A model generated the notes under the pieces. It worked only from the letters and a program-made list of their open reading frames with translations, was not told where the DNA came from and did no database searches. Both the position numbers and the translations under genes were made by a program. Shown here piece after piece: positions 52,437-61,042 of a stretch of DNA of 64,000 nucleotides; the first letter of the stretch is position 1; each line of letters begins with the position of its first letter. Source of the stretch: Nonomuraea thailandensis. Its GTDB lineage: Bacteria > Actinomycetota > Actinomycetes > Streptosporangiales > Streptosporangiaceae. The stretch lies in assembly GCF_024172165.1 (NCBI RefSeq), contig NZ_JAMZEB010000002.1, forward strand, positions 6,035,501 through 6,099,500, written 5' to 3'.

Positions 52437-54797
52437 TCACGGCACCAGCGGGCCCTTGACGACCACCCCCGGCACCCACCGTCCTTCCACCTCGACCTCG
52501 ACCGGCGTCCCCGGCTCGGCCTCCAGGTAGGCGTAGGCGATCGACTCCCGCGCGGTGTACCCGTAACCGCCGGAGGTCACCCGGGCCTCCACCCGCCCGT
52601 CCACGCGCACCGGCTCGTTGCCCAGCGCGACGGCGCGCGGATCGCGCAGCGTCAGGCAGCGCAGCCGCCGCGCGGGCGCGGGGTCGAGGGCGTCCCTGCC
52701 GAGGAAGTCCTTGTCGTTCTTGACGCAGAACCCCAGCCCCGCCTCGTACGGCGTCGTCTCGGGCCCGATGTCGGCCCCCCACACCCGGTACCCCTTCTCC
52801 AGCCGCAGGCTGTCGATGGCCTTGTACCCCCCGGCCACCAGCCCGTACGGCTCCCCCGCCCGCCACAGCGTCTGCCAGAGCCCGAGCCCGTACTCGCTGG
52901 AGCAGTACAGCTCCCACCCGTGCTCCCCCACGAACGTCACCCGCAGCGCCAGCACCGGCACGTCCCCCACGGTGAGCTCGCGCGCGGCCATGAAGGGGAA
53001 GTCCAGCGGGTCGGGAGTCAGCCCGCCCAGCACCTCCTGGGCCCGCGGCCCCCACAGCGCGAAGCACGCGTACTGCCCGGTCACGTCCGCGATCCGGGCT
53101 CTGGACCCGGTGTGCGCGGCCTGCTTGCGCAGCCAGCCCAGGTCGTGCGCGCCGAACGCGGTGCCGGTGACGATCAGGAACTCCTCCTCGCCGCGCCGGG
53201 TGACGGTGAAGTCGCACTCGATGCCGCCGCGCCGGTTGAGCGCCTGCGTGTACGTGACGGCGCCCACGTGCCTGGCGACCCGGTTGTCGCACACCCGTTC
53301 CAGCAGCGCGGCGGCGTCGGGCCCGGTGACCTCGATCTTGGCGAACGAGCTCTCGTCGAACAGCCCGGCGGCCGTGCGCGTGGCCCGGTGCTCGGCGCCG
53401 ATCGCGGACGACCACAGCCGCCCGGCCCACCCGTGCGGGCGCTCCTCCTCGCCGGGAAGCTCGTTGGCGGCGTAGTGGTTGACCCGCTCCCACCCGGACT
53501 TCTCGCCGAAGACGGCCCCGTGGCCGGCGTGCCAGCCGTAGGCGGGCGAGACCCGCAGCGGCCGGCCCGCCGACCGCTCGTGACCGGGGTAGCGGATGTC
53601 GTAGTACGTCTCGTAGTTCTCGACCGCCCGCTTGATCGTGTACGACGGCGAGCGGTAGTGGCGGCCGAAGCGGCGCACGTCCATGTGCCACAGGTCCATG
53701 CTGGGCTCGCCCTCGACGATCCACTCGGCCATCACCTTGCCGATGCCGCCCGCGCCCGCGATGCCGTGGGCGCAGAAGCCTGCGGCGACGAAGAACCCGG
53801 CGACCTCGGTCTCCCCGAGGCAGAACTCGTTGTCGGGGGTGAACGCCTCGGGCCCGTTGATCAGCTTTCGGATGCCGACGTCGGCCATGGCGGGCACGCG
53901 GACGCGGGAGTTGTCGGAGATCTCCTCGAACCTCGGCCAGTCCTCCGGCAGGAGGCGGCCGTTGAAGTCGCCGGGCACCGCGTCGTAGGCGCCTGGGCCG
54001 GCCGTCCAGGGCGCGCACTGGCGCTCGTATCCGCCCATGACCAGGCCCTGGACCTCCTGGCGGTAGTAGACGAGCAGGTCGGGGTCGCGCAGGGTGGGCA
54101 GGCCGGTGTGGTCGTGGAAGGCGTCGCTGACGACGTACTGGTGCGACATGGGCACGATCGGGACCCGCACGCCGGCCATGCGGCCGATCTCGGCCGCGAA
54201 CATGCCGCCGCAGTTGACCACGATCTCGCACGCGATGTCGCCCTGGTCGGTGCGCACGCCCGTGACCCGGCCGCGCTCGACGGTGACGCCGAGCACGCGG
54301 GTGCGGGTGCGCACGGTGACGCCGCCCTCGCGGGCGCGGGTGGCCAGGGCGTAGCAGAGCTGGGAGGGGTCGATCTGACCGTCGGTGGGCAGGTACGCCG
54401 CGCCGACCACGCCCTCCGGGTCCATGAGCGGGAACAGGTCCACGGCCTCGGCCACGGAGATCTCCTCCAGCGGCAGCCCGAACGTGCGCGCCCAGCCGAT
54501 CTGGCGGCGGATCTCCGCCATCCGCTCGGGCGTGGAGGCGAGCTTGATGCCGCCGCACTCGGTCCATCCGGCGTCGAGGGTGCGGTAGAGCTCGACGGAG
54601 TACTGGTTCATCCGGGTCAGCGTGGGATCGGCGCGCAGCTGACCGACGAGCCCGGCGGAGTGGAAGGTGGAGCCGCTGGTGAGCTCGTCCCGCTCCAGCA
54701 GGACGACGTCACGTTCGCCGAGTCGGGTGAGGTGGTAGGCGACGGACGCGCCGCCCACCCCGCCGCCGATGATCACGATCCGGGCCGAGTCGCTCAT
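52437..54797 (-). CDS. FAD oxidoreductase - GcvT fusion (dimethylglycine/sarcosine dehydrogenase type)
   Basis: This 786-residue protein has an N-terminal FAD-dependent DAO domain (IVIIGGGVGGASVAYHL at 5-21; about 1-380), an FAO_M linker domain and a C-terminal GcvT/aminomethyl-transferase domain with its barrel tail (about 430-786). This is the architecture of dimethylglycine and sarcosine dehydrogenases, which demethylate N-methylglycines and pass the one-carbon unit to tetrahydrofolate. The FHSAGLVGQLRAD segment matches the FAD-histidine linkage site of the family. It is divergent from a choline-kinase-like gene. Confidence 0.9.
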   Translation of the reverse strand: MSDSARIVIIGGGVGGASVAYHLTRLGERDVVLLERDELTSGSTFHSAGLVGQLRADPTLTRMNQYSVELYRTLDAGWTECGGIKLASTPERMAEIRRQIGWARTFGLPLEEISVAEAVDLFPLMDPEGVVGAAYLPTDGQIDPSQLCYALATRAREGGVTVRTRTRVLGVTVERGRVTGVRTDQGDIACEIVVNCGGMFAAEIGRMAGVRVPIVPMSHQYVVSDAFHDHTGLPTLRDPDLLVYYRQEVQGLVMGGYERQCAPWTAGPGAYDAVPGDFNGRLLPEDWPRFEEISDNSRVRVPAMADVGIRKLINGPEAFTPDNEFCLGETEVAGFFVAAGFCAHGIAGAGGIGKVMAEWIVEGEPSMDLWHMDVRRFGRHYRSPSYTIKRAVENYETYYDIRYPGHERSAGRPLRVSPAYGWHAGHGAVFGEKSGWERVNHYAANELPGEEERPHGWAGRLWSSAIGAEHRATRTAAGLFDESSFAKIEVTGPDAAALLERVCDNRVARHVGAVTYTQALNRRGGIECDFTVTRRGEEEFLIVTGTAFGAHDLGWLRKQAAHTGSRARIADVTGQYACFALWGPRAQEVLGGLTPDPLDFPFMAARELTVGDVPVLALRVTFVGEHGWELYCSSEYGLGLWQTLWRAGEPYGLVAGGYKAIDSLRLEKGYRVWGADIGPETTPYEAGLGFCVKNDKDFLGRDALDPAPARRLRCLTLRDPRAVALGNEPVRVDGRVEARVTSGGYGYTARESIAYAYLEAEPGTPVEVEVEGRWVPGVVVKGPLVP

Positions 54798-54827
54798 GGT
54801 CGCGAGGCTAACCGGCACGCCGTTAAA

Positions 54828-54837
54828 GGTCTAGACC
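54828..54837. promoter_or_regulatory. DasR/HutC-type operator GGTCTAGACC
   Basis: A perfect 10-bp palindrome GGTCTAGACC lies in the 68-bp gap between the divergent oxidoreductase (start 54797) and kinase (start 54866) genes, 28-30 bp from each. It matches the core recognised by HutC-subfamily GntR proteins such as DasR, and a regulator of that subfamily is encoded at 51629-52393. Confidence 0.65.
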
Positions 54838-54865
54838 GTTCGGGGTGGCGGGGCTAGCATCGAGC

Positions 54866-55774
54866 ATGGCCGCGCCCGAGGTCCTCGATCGCATCCCCCT
54901 GCTGTCCGGCGTGCCGCGCTCCGTGGAGGAGCTGCCCGGCGGGCTCACCAACCACAACTACAAGGTCACGACGCCGTCCGGCGCGTACGTGGTGCGCGTG
55001 TGGGCCAGCGACGGCGCGTTGCTGGCCATCGACAGGGACGCCGAGCACGCCAACTCGATCGCGGCGGCGCGGGCGGGGGTCGGCGCGCCGGTGCACGACT
55101 ACCTGCCGGGGCTCGGGGTGCTGGTGGTGGGCTACCTGCCCGGCTGCCACACGTTCACGGAGGCCGACCTGCACGATCAGGCGAACCTGCCGCGCGTGGC
55201 CGAGGCGTGCCGGCGGCTGCACGCGGGGCCGCGGTTCGTGCGCGACTTCGACATGTTCGAGGTGCAGCGGCGCTACCTGGAGATCGTCCGCGAGCGTGGC
55301 TTCCGGCTGCCGCCCCGCTATCTCGACTTCATGCCCACCGTCACCCAGATCCGGAAATGTCTTGCCCTCAGAGACGAAGGGACGGTTCCGTGTAACAACG
55401 ACCTGCTGCCCGGGAACATCCTGGACGACGGCGAGCGCCTCTGGCTGATCGACTACGAGTACGCGGGCAACAACGACCCCTGCTTCGAGCTCGGCAACAT
55501 CTGGAGCGAGTCCGCCCTGCCGCCCGGGCACCTGGAGCAGCTCGTCACCGCCTACTACGGCCGCCGCCTGCGCAACAAGATCGCCCGGGCGCGCCTGCTC
55601 GGCCTCATGTCCAAGTACGGCTGGACGTTGTGGGCCTCCATCCAGGACGGCGCGAACGAGAGCATCGACTTCGACTTCTGGTCGTGGGGCATGGAGAAGT
55701 ACGACCGGGCGGTGGCCGAGTTCACCGATCCCGCTCTGCAGCGCCTCATGGAGGAGGCGGCCCGGGCAGACTAG
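54866..55774 (+). CDS. choline/ethanolamine kinase-like phosphotransferase
   Basis: This 302-residue protein has the APH/choline kinase fold. GGLTNHNYKV (26-34) resembles the choline kinase nucleotide loop, and IDYEYAGNNDPCFELGN (from 195) is the metal-binding segment with Asp196. The catalytic loop reads CNNDLLPGN (176-184): Asp179 and Asn184 are kept, but the first His of the usual HxD motif is Asn177. It probably phosphorylates choline or a related amino alcohol, which fits the divergent N-methylglycine-type oxidase. ATG 54866 was preferred to a GTG upstream. Confidence 0.85.
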   Translation: MAAPEVLDRIPLLSGVPRSVEELPGGLTNHNYKVTTPSGAYVVRVWASDGALLAIDRDAEHANSIAAARAGVGAPVHDYLPGLGVLVVGYLPGCHTFTEADLHDQANLPRVAEACRRLHAGPRFVRDFDMFEVQRRYLEIVRERGFRLPPRYLDFMPTVTQIRKCLALRDEGTVPCNNDLLPGNILDDGERLWLIDYEYAGNNDPCFELGNIWSESALPPGHLEQLVTAYYGRRLRNKIARARLLGLMSKYGWTLWASIQDGANESIDFDFWSWGMEKYDRAVAEFTDPALQRLMEEAARAD

Positions 55775-55778
55775 GGGC

Positions 55779-56387
55779 ATGCTGGCCGCTTTGACCGGTC
55801 TGGGGCTGTCCACGGCCGCCGGGCTGAACGCATACATCCCGCTCCTGGTCGTGGGGGTGCTCGCGAACGTCACCGACGCCGTGCGGCTGCCCGACGGCTA
55901 CTCCTGGCTGTCGAACTGGGGGGTGCTGGCCATCCTCGCGGTGCTGCTGGTGGCCGAGATGGTGCTCGACAAGGTGCCCGCCGTCGACAGCGTCAACGAC
56001 GCCGTCCAGACCGTGGTGCGCCCGGCCTCGGGCGGCGTGGTCTTCTCCGCCACGAGTGCCGCCGCCGAGCTGGAGAATTCGACCTGGATGACCGAGCGCC
56101 CCTGGGTGGGGTGGCTGCTGGGCATCGTGCTGGCGCTGGGCGTGCACGCGGTCAAGGCCGCCGCCCGCCCGGTGATCAACGCGGGCACGGCGGGCGTCGG
56201 CGCCCCGGTCGTCAGCACGGTCGAGGACGCCGGGTCGTTCGGGATGAGCCTGATCGCGGTGTTCCTGCCCGCGCTGGTGATCGTCACGCTGCTGGTGCTG
56301 GCCGTGGCCGCGTGGTGGCTGCTGCGGCGGGTACGCCGCTTCCGCGCCCGCAGGAGGGCGGCCAGGGGTCATCACCCGCCAGGCTGA
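55779..56387 (+). CDS. DUF4126 membrane protein
   Basis: This 202-residue membrane protein has about five TM segments and the DUF4126 pattern (GLGLSTAAGLNAYIPLLVVGVLA at the start, VVRPASGGVVFSA in the middle). It ends in a very basic tail (RRVRRFRARRRAARG). The function is unknown. It begins five bases after the kinase stop, so the two are co-transcribed. Confidence 0.85.
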   Translation: MLAALTGLGLSTAAGLNAYIPLLVVGVLANVTDAVRLPDGYSWLSNWGVLAILAVLLVAEMVLDKVPAVDSVNDAVQTVVRPASGGVVFSATSAAAELENSTWMTERPWVGWLLGIVLALGVHAVKAAARPVINAGTAGVGAPVVSTVEDAGSFGMSLIAVFLPALVIVTLLVLAVAAWWLLRRVRRFRARRRAARGHHPPG

Positions 56388-56523
56388 CCCGCGATCCGCC
56401 CGCAGGCTGACGCGCCGGCCCCGCGCGGTCTCCTACGGTGGGTGCGAGGTAGCGAACAAAGGGATCGAGACGTGTGAGCGTCAATCCGTGGCCCCCAACC
56501 CTGGCACGCTCACGCGCGTTGGC

Positions 56524-56552
56524 GCCCGGCGGGACATCCTGTGCCGCCGGGC
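56524..56552. terminator. terminator of the alpha/beta hydrolase gene
   Basis: GCCCGGCGG and CCGCCGGGC form a perfect 9-bp stem with an 11-base loop directly after the minus-strand stop at 56556. A second, looser inverted repeat (TGAGCGT / ACGCTCA, about 56476-56513) precedes it. The remaining 56388-56470 shows no gene. Confidence 0.7.
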
Positions 56553-56555
56553 CCT

Positions 56556-57353
56556 TCACAGGCGGCGCAACCAGCCCTCCACGGCGGTGACGAAGTCGCC
56601 GGGGCGCTCCTCGTGCAGCCGGTGGCTCGCGCCCTCCCACGACAGCACCACCGACGCCGGGTCCTTGAGCAGGCCGGCCTCCCAGCTCGCCCGCCCCGCG
56701 TCGGCCCAGATCGACAGCACCGGGCACTGCCTGCGGGCCAGGTAGCCGTCGCTGGCCGGGCGCACCCCGATGGCGTCAGGGCCGGTGAACATGGCCTCGA
56801 ACGCCTGGACGAGCACGTGCGGCGGCATCCCGTACAGCCTGCGCTTGTGCCAGCGCCTGATGACGGGCGGGGTGGCGGCGTTCGTGCACCACTCGTCGAT
56901 GCGCTCGGCCACCTCGTGGGGGCGCTCGCCCCGCAGGCCGGCGATCATCCCGGGGAAGCCGCGGGCGATCTCGGCCGACATGCCGTAGCCGGGGTCGAGG
57001 GTGACCAGCGCCCGTACCCGCTCCGGGTGCTCAACGGCCAGGATGGAGACCACCTGGCCGCCCATCGAGTGCCCGATCGCGACCACCTGGGGGATGCCCA
57101 GGCTGTCGAGCAGGACGTTCAGGTCCTCGGCCATCGCGCGCGGCGTGTTGCCCGTCTCCGGGACCGAGGAGTAGCCGTGGCCGCGCAGGTCCACGGCGAG
57201 CACGCGGTGCGCGGAGGCGAGCGCGTCGATGTGCCACGACCACTGGTGCGAGTCGGTCCCCCAGCCGTGGACCAGCAGCAGCGGCGCCGGGCCGCCCGCG
57301 CCGTCGTCGGTGTAGAAGAGCCGGACGCCCTCGCCGACCTCCGCGTACGGCAC
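56556..57353 (-). CDS. alpha/beta hydrolase
   Basis: This 265-residue alpha/beta hydrolase has the oxyanion block LLLVHGWGTDSHQW, nucleophile elbow GHSMGG and terminal SHRLHEERP with the likely catalytic His. It is similar to esterases, epoxide hydrolases and haloperoxidase-like enzymes; the substrate is unknown. It starts one base after the stop of the short-chain dehydrogenase gene, so both come from one transcript. Confidence 0.88.
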   Translation of the reverse strand: MPYAEVGEGVRLFYTDDGAGGPAPLLLVHGWGTDSHQWSWHIDALASAHRVLAVDLRGHGYSSVPETGNTPRAMAEDLNVLLDSLGIPQVVAIGHSMGGQVVSILAVEHPERVRALVTLDPGYGMSAEIARGFPGMIAGLRGERPHEVAERIDEWCTNAATPPVIRRWHKRRLYGMPPHVLVQAFEAMFTGPDAIGVRPASDGYLARRQCPVLSIWADAGRASWEAGLLKDPASVVLSWEGASHRLHEERPGDFVTAVEGWLRRL

Positions 57354-57354
57354 C

Positions 57355-58119
57355 CTAGGCCCCTGGCGCCTTCGGCGGGGGCAGCAGCGAGCCCTCCCCC
57401 GCGGTCCAGCCGCCGTCGATGGCCAGCTCGGCGCCGGTGACGTACGAGGCGGCGTCGGACAGCAGGAACGCGATCGCCTCCGCCACCTCCTCCGGCTCGC
57501 CCCAGCGCCCGGCGGCGGCCAGCCCGAACGTGCCCTCCCCCGACACGGCGCCGAGGCTCTGCGTCATCGGGGTGACGATCATCCCGGGATGCACCGAGTT
57601 GACGCGGATCCGGTCCCGCCCGAACTCCAGTGCCGCGATCTTCGTCAGCCCGCGCACCCCCCACTTGGAGGCGCCGTACCCGCCGGTCATGGGCAGCGCG
57701 AACAGCCCCGCGACCGACGACAGGTTCACGATGGCGCCGCCGCCCTGCTCGCGCATCGGCCCCACCACGGCCTTCAGCCCCAGGAAGGTGCCGACCAGGT
57801 TCACCTGCAGGACGTTCTGGAACTCCTCCAGGGGCTGCTGCTCGATCGGCAGCATGGTGGCGATGCCGGCGTTGTTCACCAGGCCGTCGATCCGGCCGTA
57901 AGCCTCCAGGGTCTCGGCGACGACGGCCGCCCAGGCGTCCTGGCTCGTCACGTCGTGCGCGACGAAGCGGGCGTCCAGCTCCTTGGCGGTCGCCGTGCCC
58001 TCCTCCACCAGCACGTCGGTGACCACGACCCGAGCCCCTGCCGCGACGCAGCGCCGGGCGGTGGCCGCCCCCATGCCGCGGGCGCCGCCTGTGATGATCA
58101 CAACCTTGCCGTCAAGCAC
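57355..58119 (-). CDS. short-chain dehydrogenase/reductase
   Basis: This 254-residue classical SDR has nucleotide motif TGGARGMGAA, NNAG (in LVNNAGIA) and active-site Ser/YxxxK in LSSVAGLFALPMTGGYGASK. The closing ASYVTGAELAIDGGW is typical of glucose/3-oxoacyl reductase-like SDRs. GTG 58119 was chosen because AGGAAGGG lies upstream; an ATG at 58155 would add 12 residues. It is coupled to the downstream alpha/beta hydrolase. Confidence 0.88.
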   Translation of the reverse strand: MLDGKVVIITGGARGMGAATARRCVAAGARVVVTDVLVEEGTATAKELDARFVAHDVTSQDAWAAVVAETLEAYGRIDGLVNNAGIATMLPIEQQPLEEFQNVLQVNLVGTFLGLKAVVGPMREQGGGAIVNLSSVAGLFALPMTGGYGASKWGVRGLTKIAALEFGRDRIRVNSVHPGMIVTPMTQSLGAVSGEGTFGLAAAGRWGEPEEVAEAIAFLLSDAASYVTGAELAIDGGWTAGEGSLLPPPKAPGA

Positions 58120-58275
58120 CCTGAACGCCCTTCCTAGGGGTGGTTGGGAAGACATGTGCACTGAAACACACGGGCCGGATCCGATCAAGAGCTTGCTTGC
58201 TCACCGCGGCGCCCGCGCGGGCGCGCCTGAACCTCCGGAGCCGACTATCCTTCAAGTCACGAACACCAACGGGAG

Positions 58276-58887
58276 GTGGCGAAGATCGGCGAGTTCCTTG
58301 TCATCGTGCTGGTGATCCTGGCGTTCCTCCTGCTCCTGGGCGGCGTCGGCATCTACCTCCTGGTCAAGCTGGGCAGGAAGGCCGCGGTCCGGGCCAAGCA
58401 GGCCACCGCCCGCCTCAGCACGCACGTCAACGCGATGGGCACGGGCGACGCCGCCGAGGTCGAGCGGCTCCGCCTCGACCTGCGCCGCGAGGTCTCCCTC
58501 ACCCGCCAGGCGGTCGAGCACGCGCAGAGCCTGGGCTGGGGTCTGGGCGACCTGCCCCGCCTCCTGGCCGACCTGACGTCCCAGGCCGACGTGCACGACG
58601 GGCAGCTCGGCATGTACGCCCAGCAGCGCCGCGTGTCGCCGTACGTGGACCACGCCACCCTCGACCGGCTCAGGGAGCACCAGGCCAAGCTGACGGCCAT
58701 GTGCGCCCGCATCCGCGCCGACCTCCTCGGCGACCAGGTGCAGCACACCGCCACCGGCATCGCCGACCTCACCTCCCGCACCGACCTGGAGATCGAGGCC
58801 CGCCGCCACGCCCCCGCCCCCGATCCCCTGGACCAGATCGACGAGCTCTACCGGCGCTCGATGGAGGAACGCAAGGACCGCCCCTGA
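58276..58887 (+). CDS. small membrane-anchored coiled-coil protein
   Basis: This 203-residue protein has one N-terminal TM helix (about 6-30: FLVIVLVILAFLLLLGGVGIYLLV) and a long charged, helical cytoplasmic part (LRLDLRREVSLTRQAVEHA, TLDRLREHQAKLTAM) likely to form coiled coil. I do not recognise the family. The GTG start lies immediately after GGGAGG, which is very short spacing. The downstream neighbour is a degraded gene. Confidence 0.7.
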   Translation: MAKIGEFLVIVLVILAFLLLLGGVGIYLLVKLGRKAAVRAKQATARLSTHVNAMGTGDAAEVERLRLDLRREVSLTRQAVEHAQSLGWGLGDLPRLLADLTSQADVHDGQLGMYAQQRRVSPYVDHATLDRLREHQAKLTAMCARIRADLLGDQVQHTATGIADLTSRTDLEIEARRHAPAPDPLDQIDELYRRSMEERKDRP

Positions 58888-58946
58888 GGGTCACGTCCTG
58901 TGACACCATGGATGCGAGGCGTGAGATTCGCCGAGGAGATGCTCCG

Positions 58947-59261
58947 ATGAGCACGGTCCTTCCCGAGTGGTTCTACCCGGCGCCTCCGGGTGGGTGGACC
59001 GCCGACATGCTCGATCACCTTCCCCCTGACGCGCCCCGGCACGTCGAACTGATCGACGGGTCACTCATCAAGTACTCGGATGCGGGCATCAAGCATTTCC
59101 GGCGAGTGGAGCAGGAAGACGGCATACCCGTCGTGTACACGTTCGAGCTGGAGCCCGCGGTCACGGCATACGTCCCTACCGGCATCCACCGCAGGCGGCT
59201 GCGGACGAACATCGGCTTCGACGTGGACGTCGACCTCGACTTGGAGAAGGTCCGGCGCTGA
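58947..59261 (+). pseudogene. Uma2-family gene lacking its central nuclease core
   Basis: This 104-codon open frame begins like a Uma2 (PD-(D/E)XK) protein (LPEWFYPAPPGGWTADML...HVELIDGSLI, 5-44) and then jumps directly to the family's C-terminal part (KYSDAGIKHFRRVEQEDG ... AYVPTGIHRRRL, 45 onward). The roughly 80-100 residues between, which hold the catalytic PD and ExK residues, are absent, and the frame is kept across the junction. It has a good ribosome binding site (GAGGAG). The simplest reading is an in-frame internal deletion leaving a non-catalytic remnant. Confidence 0.75.
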
Positions 59262-59444
59262 GCGGTGAACGGGCTGCGGCGACACCGGCCGTGGCTCGTG
59301 TCGATCACCGCTGCACGAAGGGAGGGTGAGACCGTGACGACGACTGTTCGCGTGCCGTTTTCCGCGTCCTCATTCCCTTCCACCGGACGTCAGCCGACCT
59401 GATCGCGGCCGGCCGGTGGGCCTCAGACCTGCAGTCGCCCCACC

Positions 59445-60163
59445 GTGCCGAAGCACTCGCAACACCGCCGCCGTGGCAAGCACGCCCTCGACGCCGACGA
59501 CCTCGAACGGCTCGAGACCGCCTCCCGAGGCGCACGACGGCCCGCCGGAAGGCGACCGCTGGTCCACCTGGGACCAGAGCACGCCGACGGAGAAGGGGCC
59601 GCGATCCCACCCTGACCGGCTCGTCACCGAGCCGGGCCGCCGTCGGCACCGAGCACGGCATCCTCACGACGGGCAAGGAGGCCGACGTCCGTCTGATCTC
59701 CCGCGGCGTGCCGGGCACCGACCGGGTCTGCCTGCCGGCCGCCGAGCGGTACCGCTCCGCCGAGCATCGGCTCTTCCATCGCGACGCCGGCTACCTGGAG
59801 GGCCGCAGGACCCGCGACGACCGCATGAACCGGGCCGTGGCGGGCCGTACGGCCTTCGGCAAGCAGGTCATCGCCGCGCAGCGGGCGGTGGCCGAGTTCT
59901 CGGCGCTGCGCCGGCTGGGGGAGCTGGAGTGCCGGTGCCGTACCCGGGTGCAGATCGTGGGGACGGAGATCCTGCATGAGTTCGCCGGGACGCCCGGCGG
60001 GTACGCGGCTCCGCGGCTGGCGCAGGCGGACGAAGGGCCGGGCGCGTTCCTCGACCGCGACGCGCGCAACGTCGCCACCTGGTTCGCCGCCAAGGGCGTC
60101 ACCGACGCCGACCCCGACGCCCTGGCCACCCTGCTCCGCGAGGAGGCCGGCCTCCTCCCCTGA
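59445..60163 (+). pseudogene. degraded RIO-type serine kinase
   Basis: Pieces of an actinobacterial RIO1-like kinase occur in order but in different frames. GTG 59445 gives MPKHSQHRRRGKHALDADDLERLET; the next frame carries GDRWSTWDQSTPTEKGP; a third frame from about 59638 runs HGILTTGKEADVRLISRG ... RYRSAEHRLFHRDAGYLEGRR ... RTAFGKQVIAAQ. A further double shift occurs near 59925. The ATP-site lysine of the AAKRYR block is Glu (AAERYR), and the catalytic HGDLS...N loop is deleted; DRDARNVATWF from the C-terminus follows directly. 60164-60449 behind it has no gene, only degenerate GGACGAGCG-rich repeats. Confidence 0.8.
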
Positions 60164-60449
60164 CACGCCCGGCCCTTCATGCCCGACGCGATCCCTTCGG
60201 GACGAGCGCGGACCGCCTCCCCCGCCCGGCACGGCCCCCTCAGGACGAGCGTGGGCGTCCCAGACCCCGAGGCCCCCTCGCCCGGCCACGGGCCGCCTCG
60301 CCGCCTGACGCTGCTCCTTCGCGACGGGCACAGGCCGCCTCGCGCGCCCGGATGGGGCGAGCGCGGGCCGGCTGTCCAACCGGAGGCGGCCCGTCACCAC
60401 GGGGTCACCACGGGCGTGGGACCGCCTGGCCCGGCATGCCCGAGAGGCG

Positions 60450-60983
60450 TCAGGCGTCAGGGGTCTCCAGGGTTTCGATGGTGGCGCGCAGCCAGGCGAG
60501 CTCGGCCTGGCTGGTGGCATGGGCGATGGTCAGCAGCCCCTGCCGGAAGGGGTCGCCGAACTCCTCGGCCGCCATCGGCCGCTCACCGTCGTAGAAGAAG
60601 CTGGTCGGCTCCTCCAGGAACGCCAGCCGCCTGCGCAGCACCGCCGCCTGCTCCTTCGGCTCGTCCAGATGGCGCAGGAAGGCCAGCAGCATGAACCACC
60701 GGTTCTCGTCGCTGATGTCGAGCTCGTCCGGGACCCGGAGCCGGTGCTCCAGCTCCGCGCGCCCCTCGGGCGTCAGGTACAACATGCGCCGTGGCGCGGC
60801 GGCCACGCCCGGCTCGTCCTTCCTGACGAGCCACCCGGCCGCGGCCATCCGCTTGATGGCCGGGTAGAGCGTGCCGTCGGCCACCGGGCGCACGTGCCCC
60901 ATCAGCGCCGCCACCCTGCGGCGCAGGTCGTAGCCGTGTAACGGCCGATCCCTGAGGAACCCGAGTATCGCCAGCTCCAACAT
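60450..60983 (-). CDS. PadR family transcriptional regulator
   Basis: This 177-residue regulator has the PadR winged helix (MLELAILGFLRDRPLHGYDLRRRVAALMG ... DGTLYPAIKRMAAAGWL) and a C-terminal dimerisation part of the Vir_act_alpha_C type. ATG 60983 gives the family-typical MLELAILG start. It is divergent from an alpha/beta hydrolase gene (59 bp between starts) and probably represses it and itself. Confidence 0.9.
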   Translation of the reverse strand: MLELAILGFLRDRPLHGYDLRRRVAALMGHVRPVADGTLYPAIKRMAAAGWLVRKDEPGVAAAPRRMLYLTPEGRAELEHRLRVPDELDISDENRWFMLLAFLRHLDEPKEQAAVLRRRLAFLEEPTSFFYDGERPMAAEEFGDPFRQGLLTIAHATSQAELAWLRATIETLETPDA

Positions 60984-61042
60984 GGCTGTCAGCATACCTC
61001 GATGCCGATATATATTGGCCCCGATACATGAGGAGATCCGTC
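60984..61042. promoter_or_regulatory. AT-rich divergent promoter of padR and hydrolase
   Basis: The gap contains CCGATATAT (from about 61002) and CCGATACAT (from about 61021), a pair of direct near-repeats in an otherwise GC-rich neighbourhood. They are plausible PadR contact sites overlapping both promoters. AGGAG at 61031 is the ribosome binding site of the hydrolase. Confidence 0.4.

Noticed and set aside
59334..59402. A 22-codon frame (GTG, after a strong GGGAGG) between the Uma2 remnant and the kinase pseudogene.
   Set aside because: It is too short and lies in a decayed region; no recognisable product, probably a fragment.
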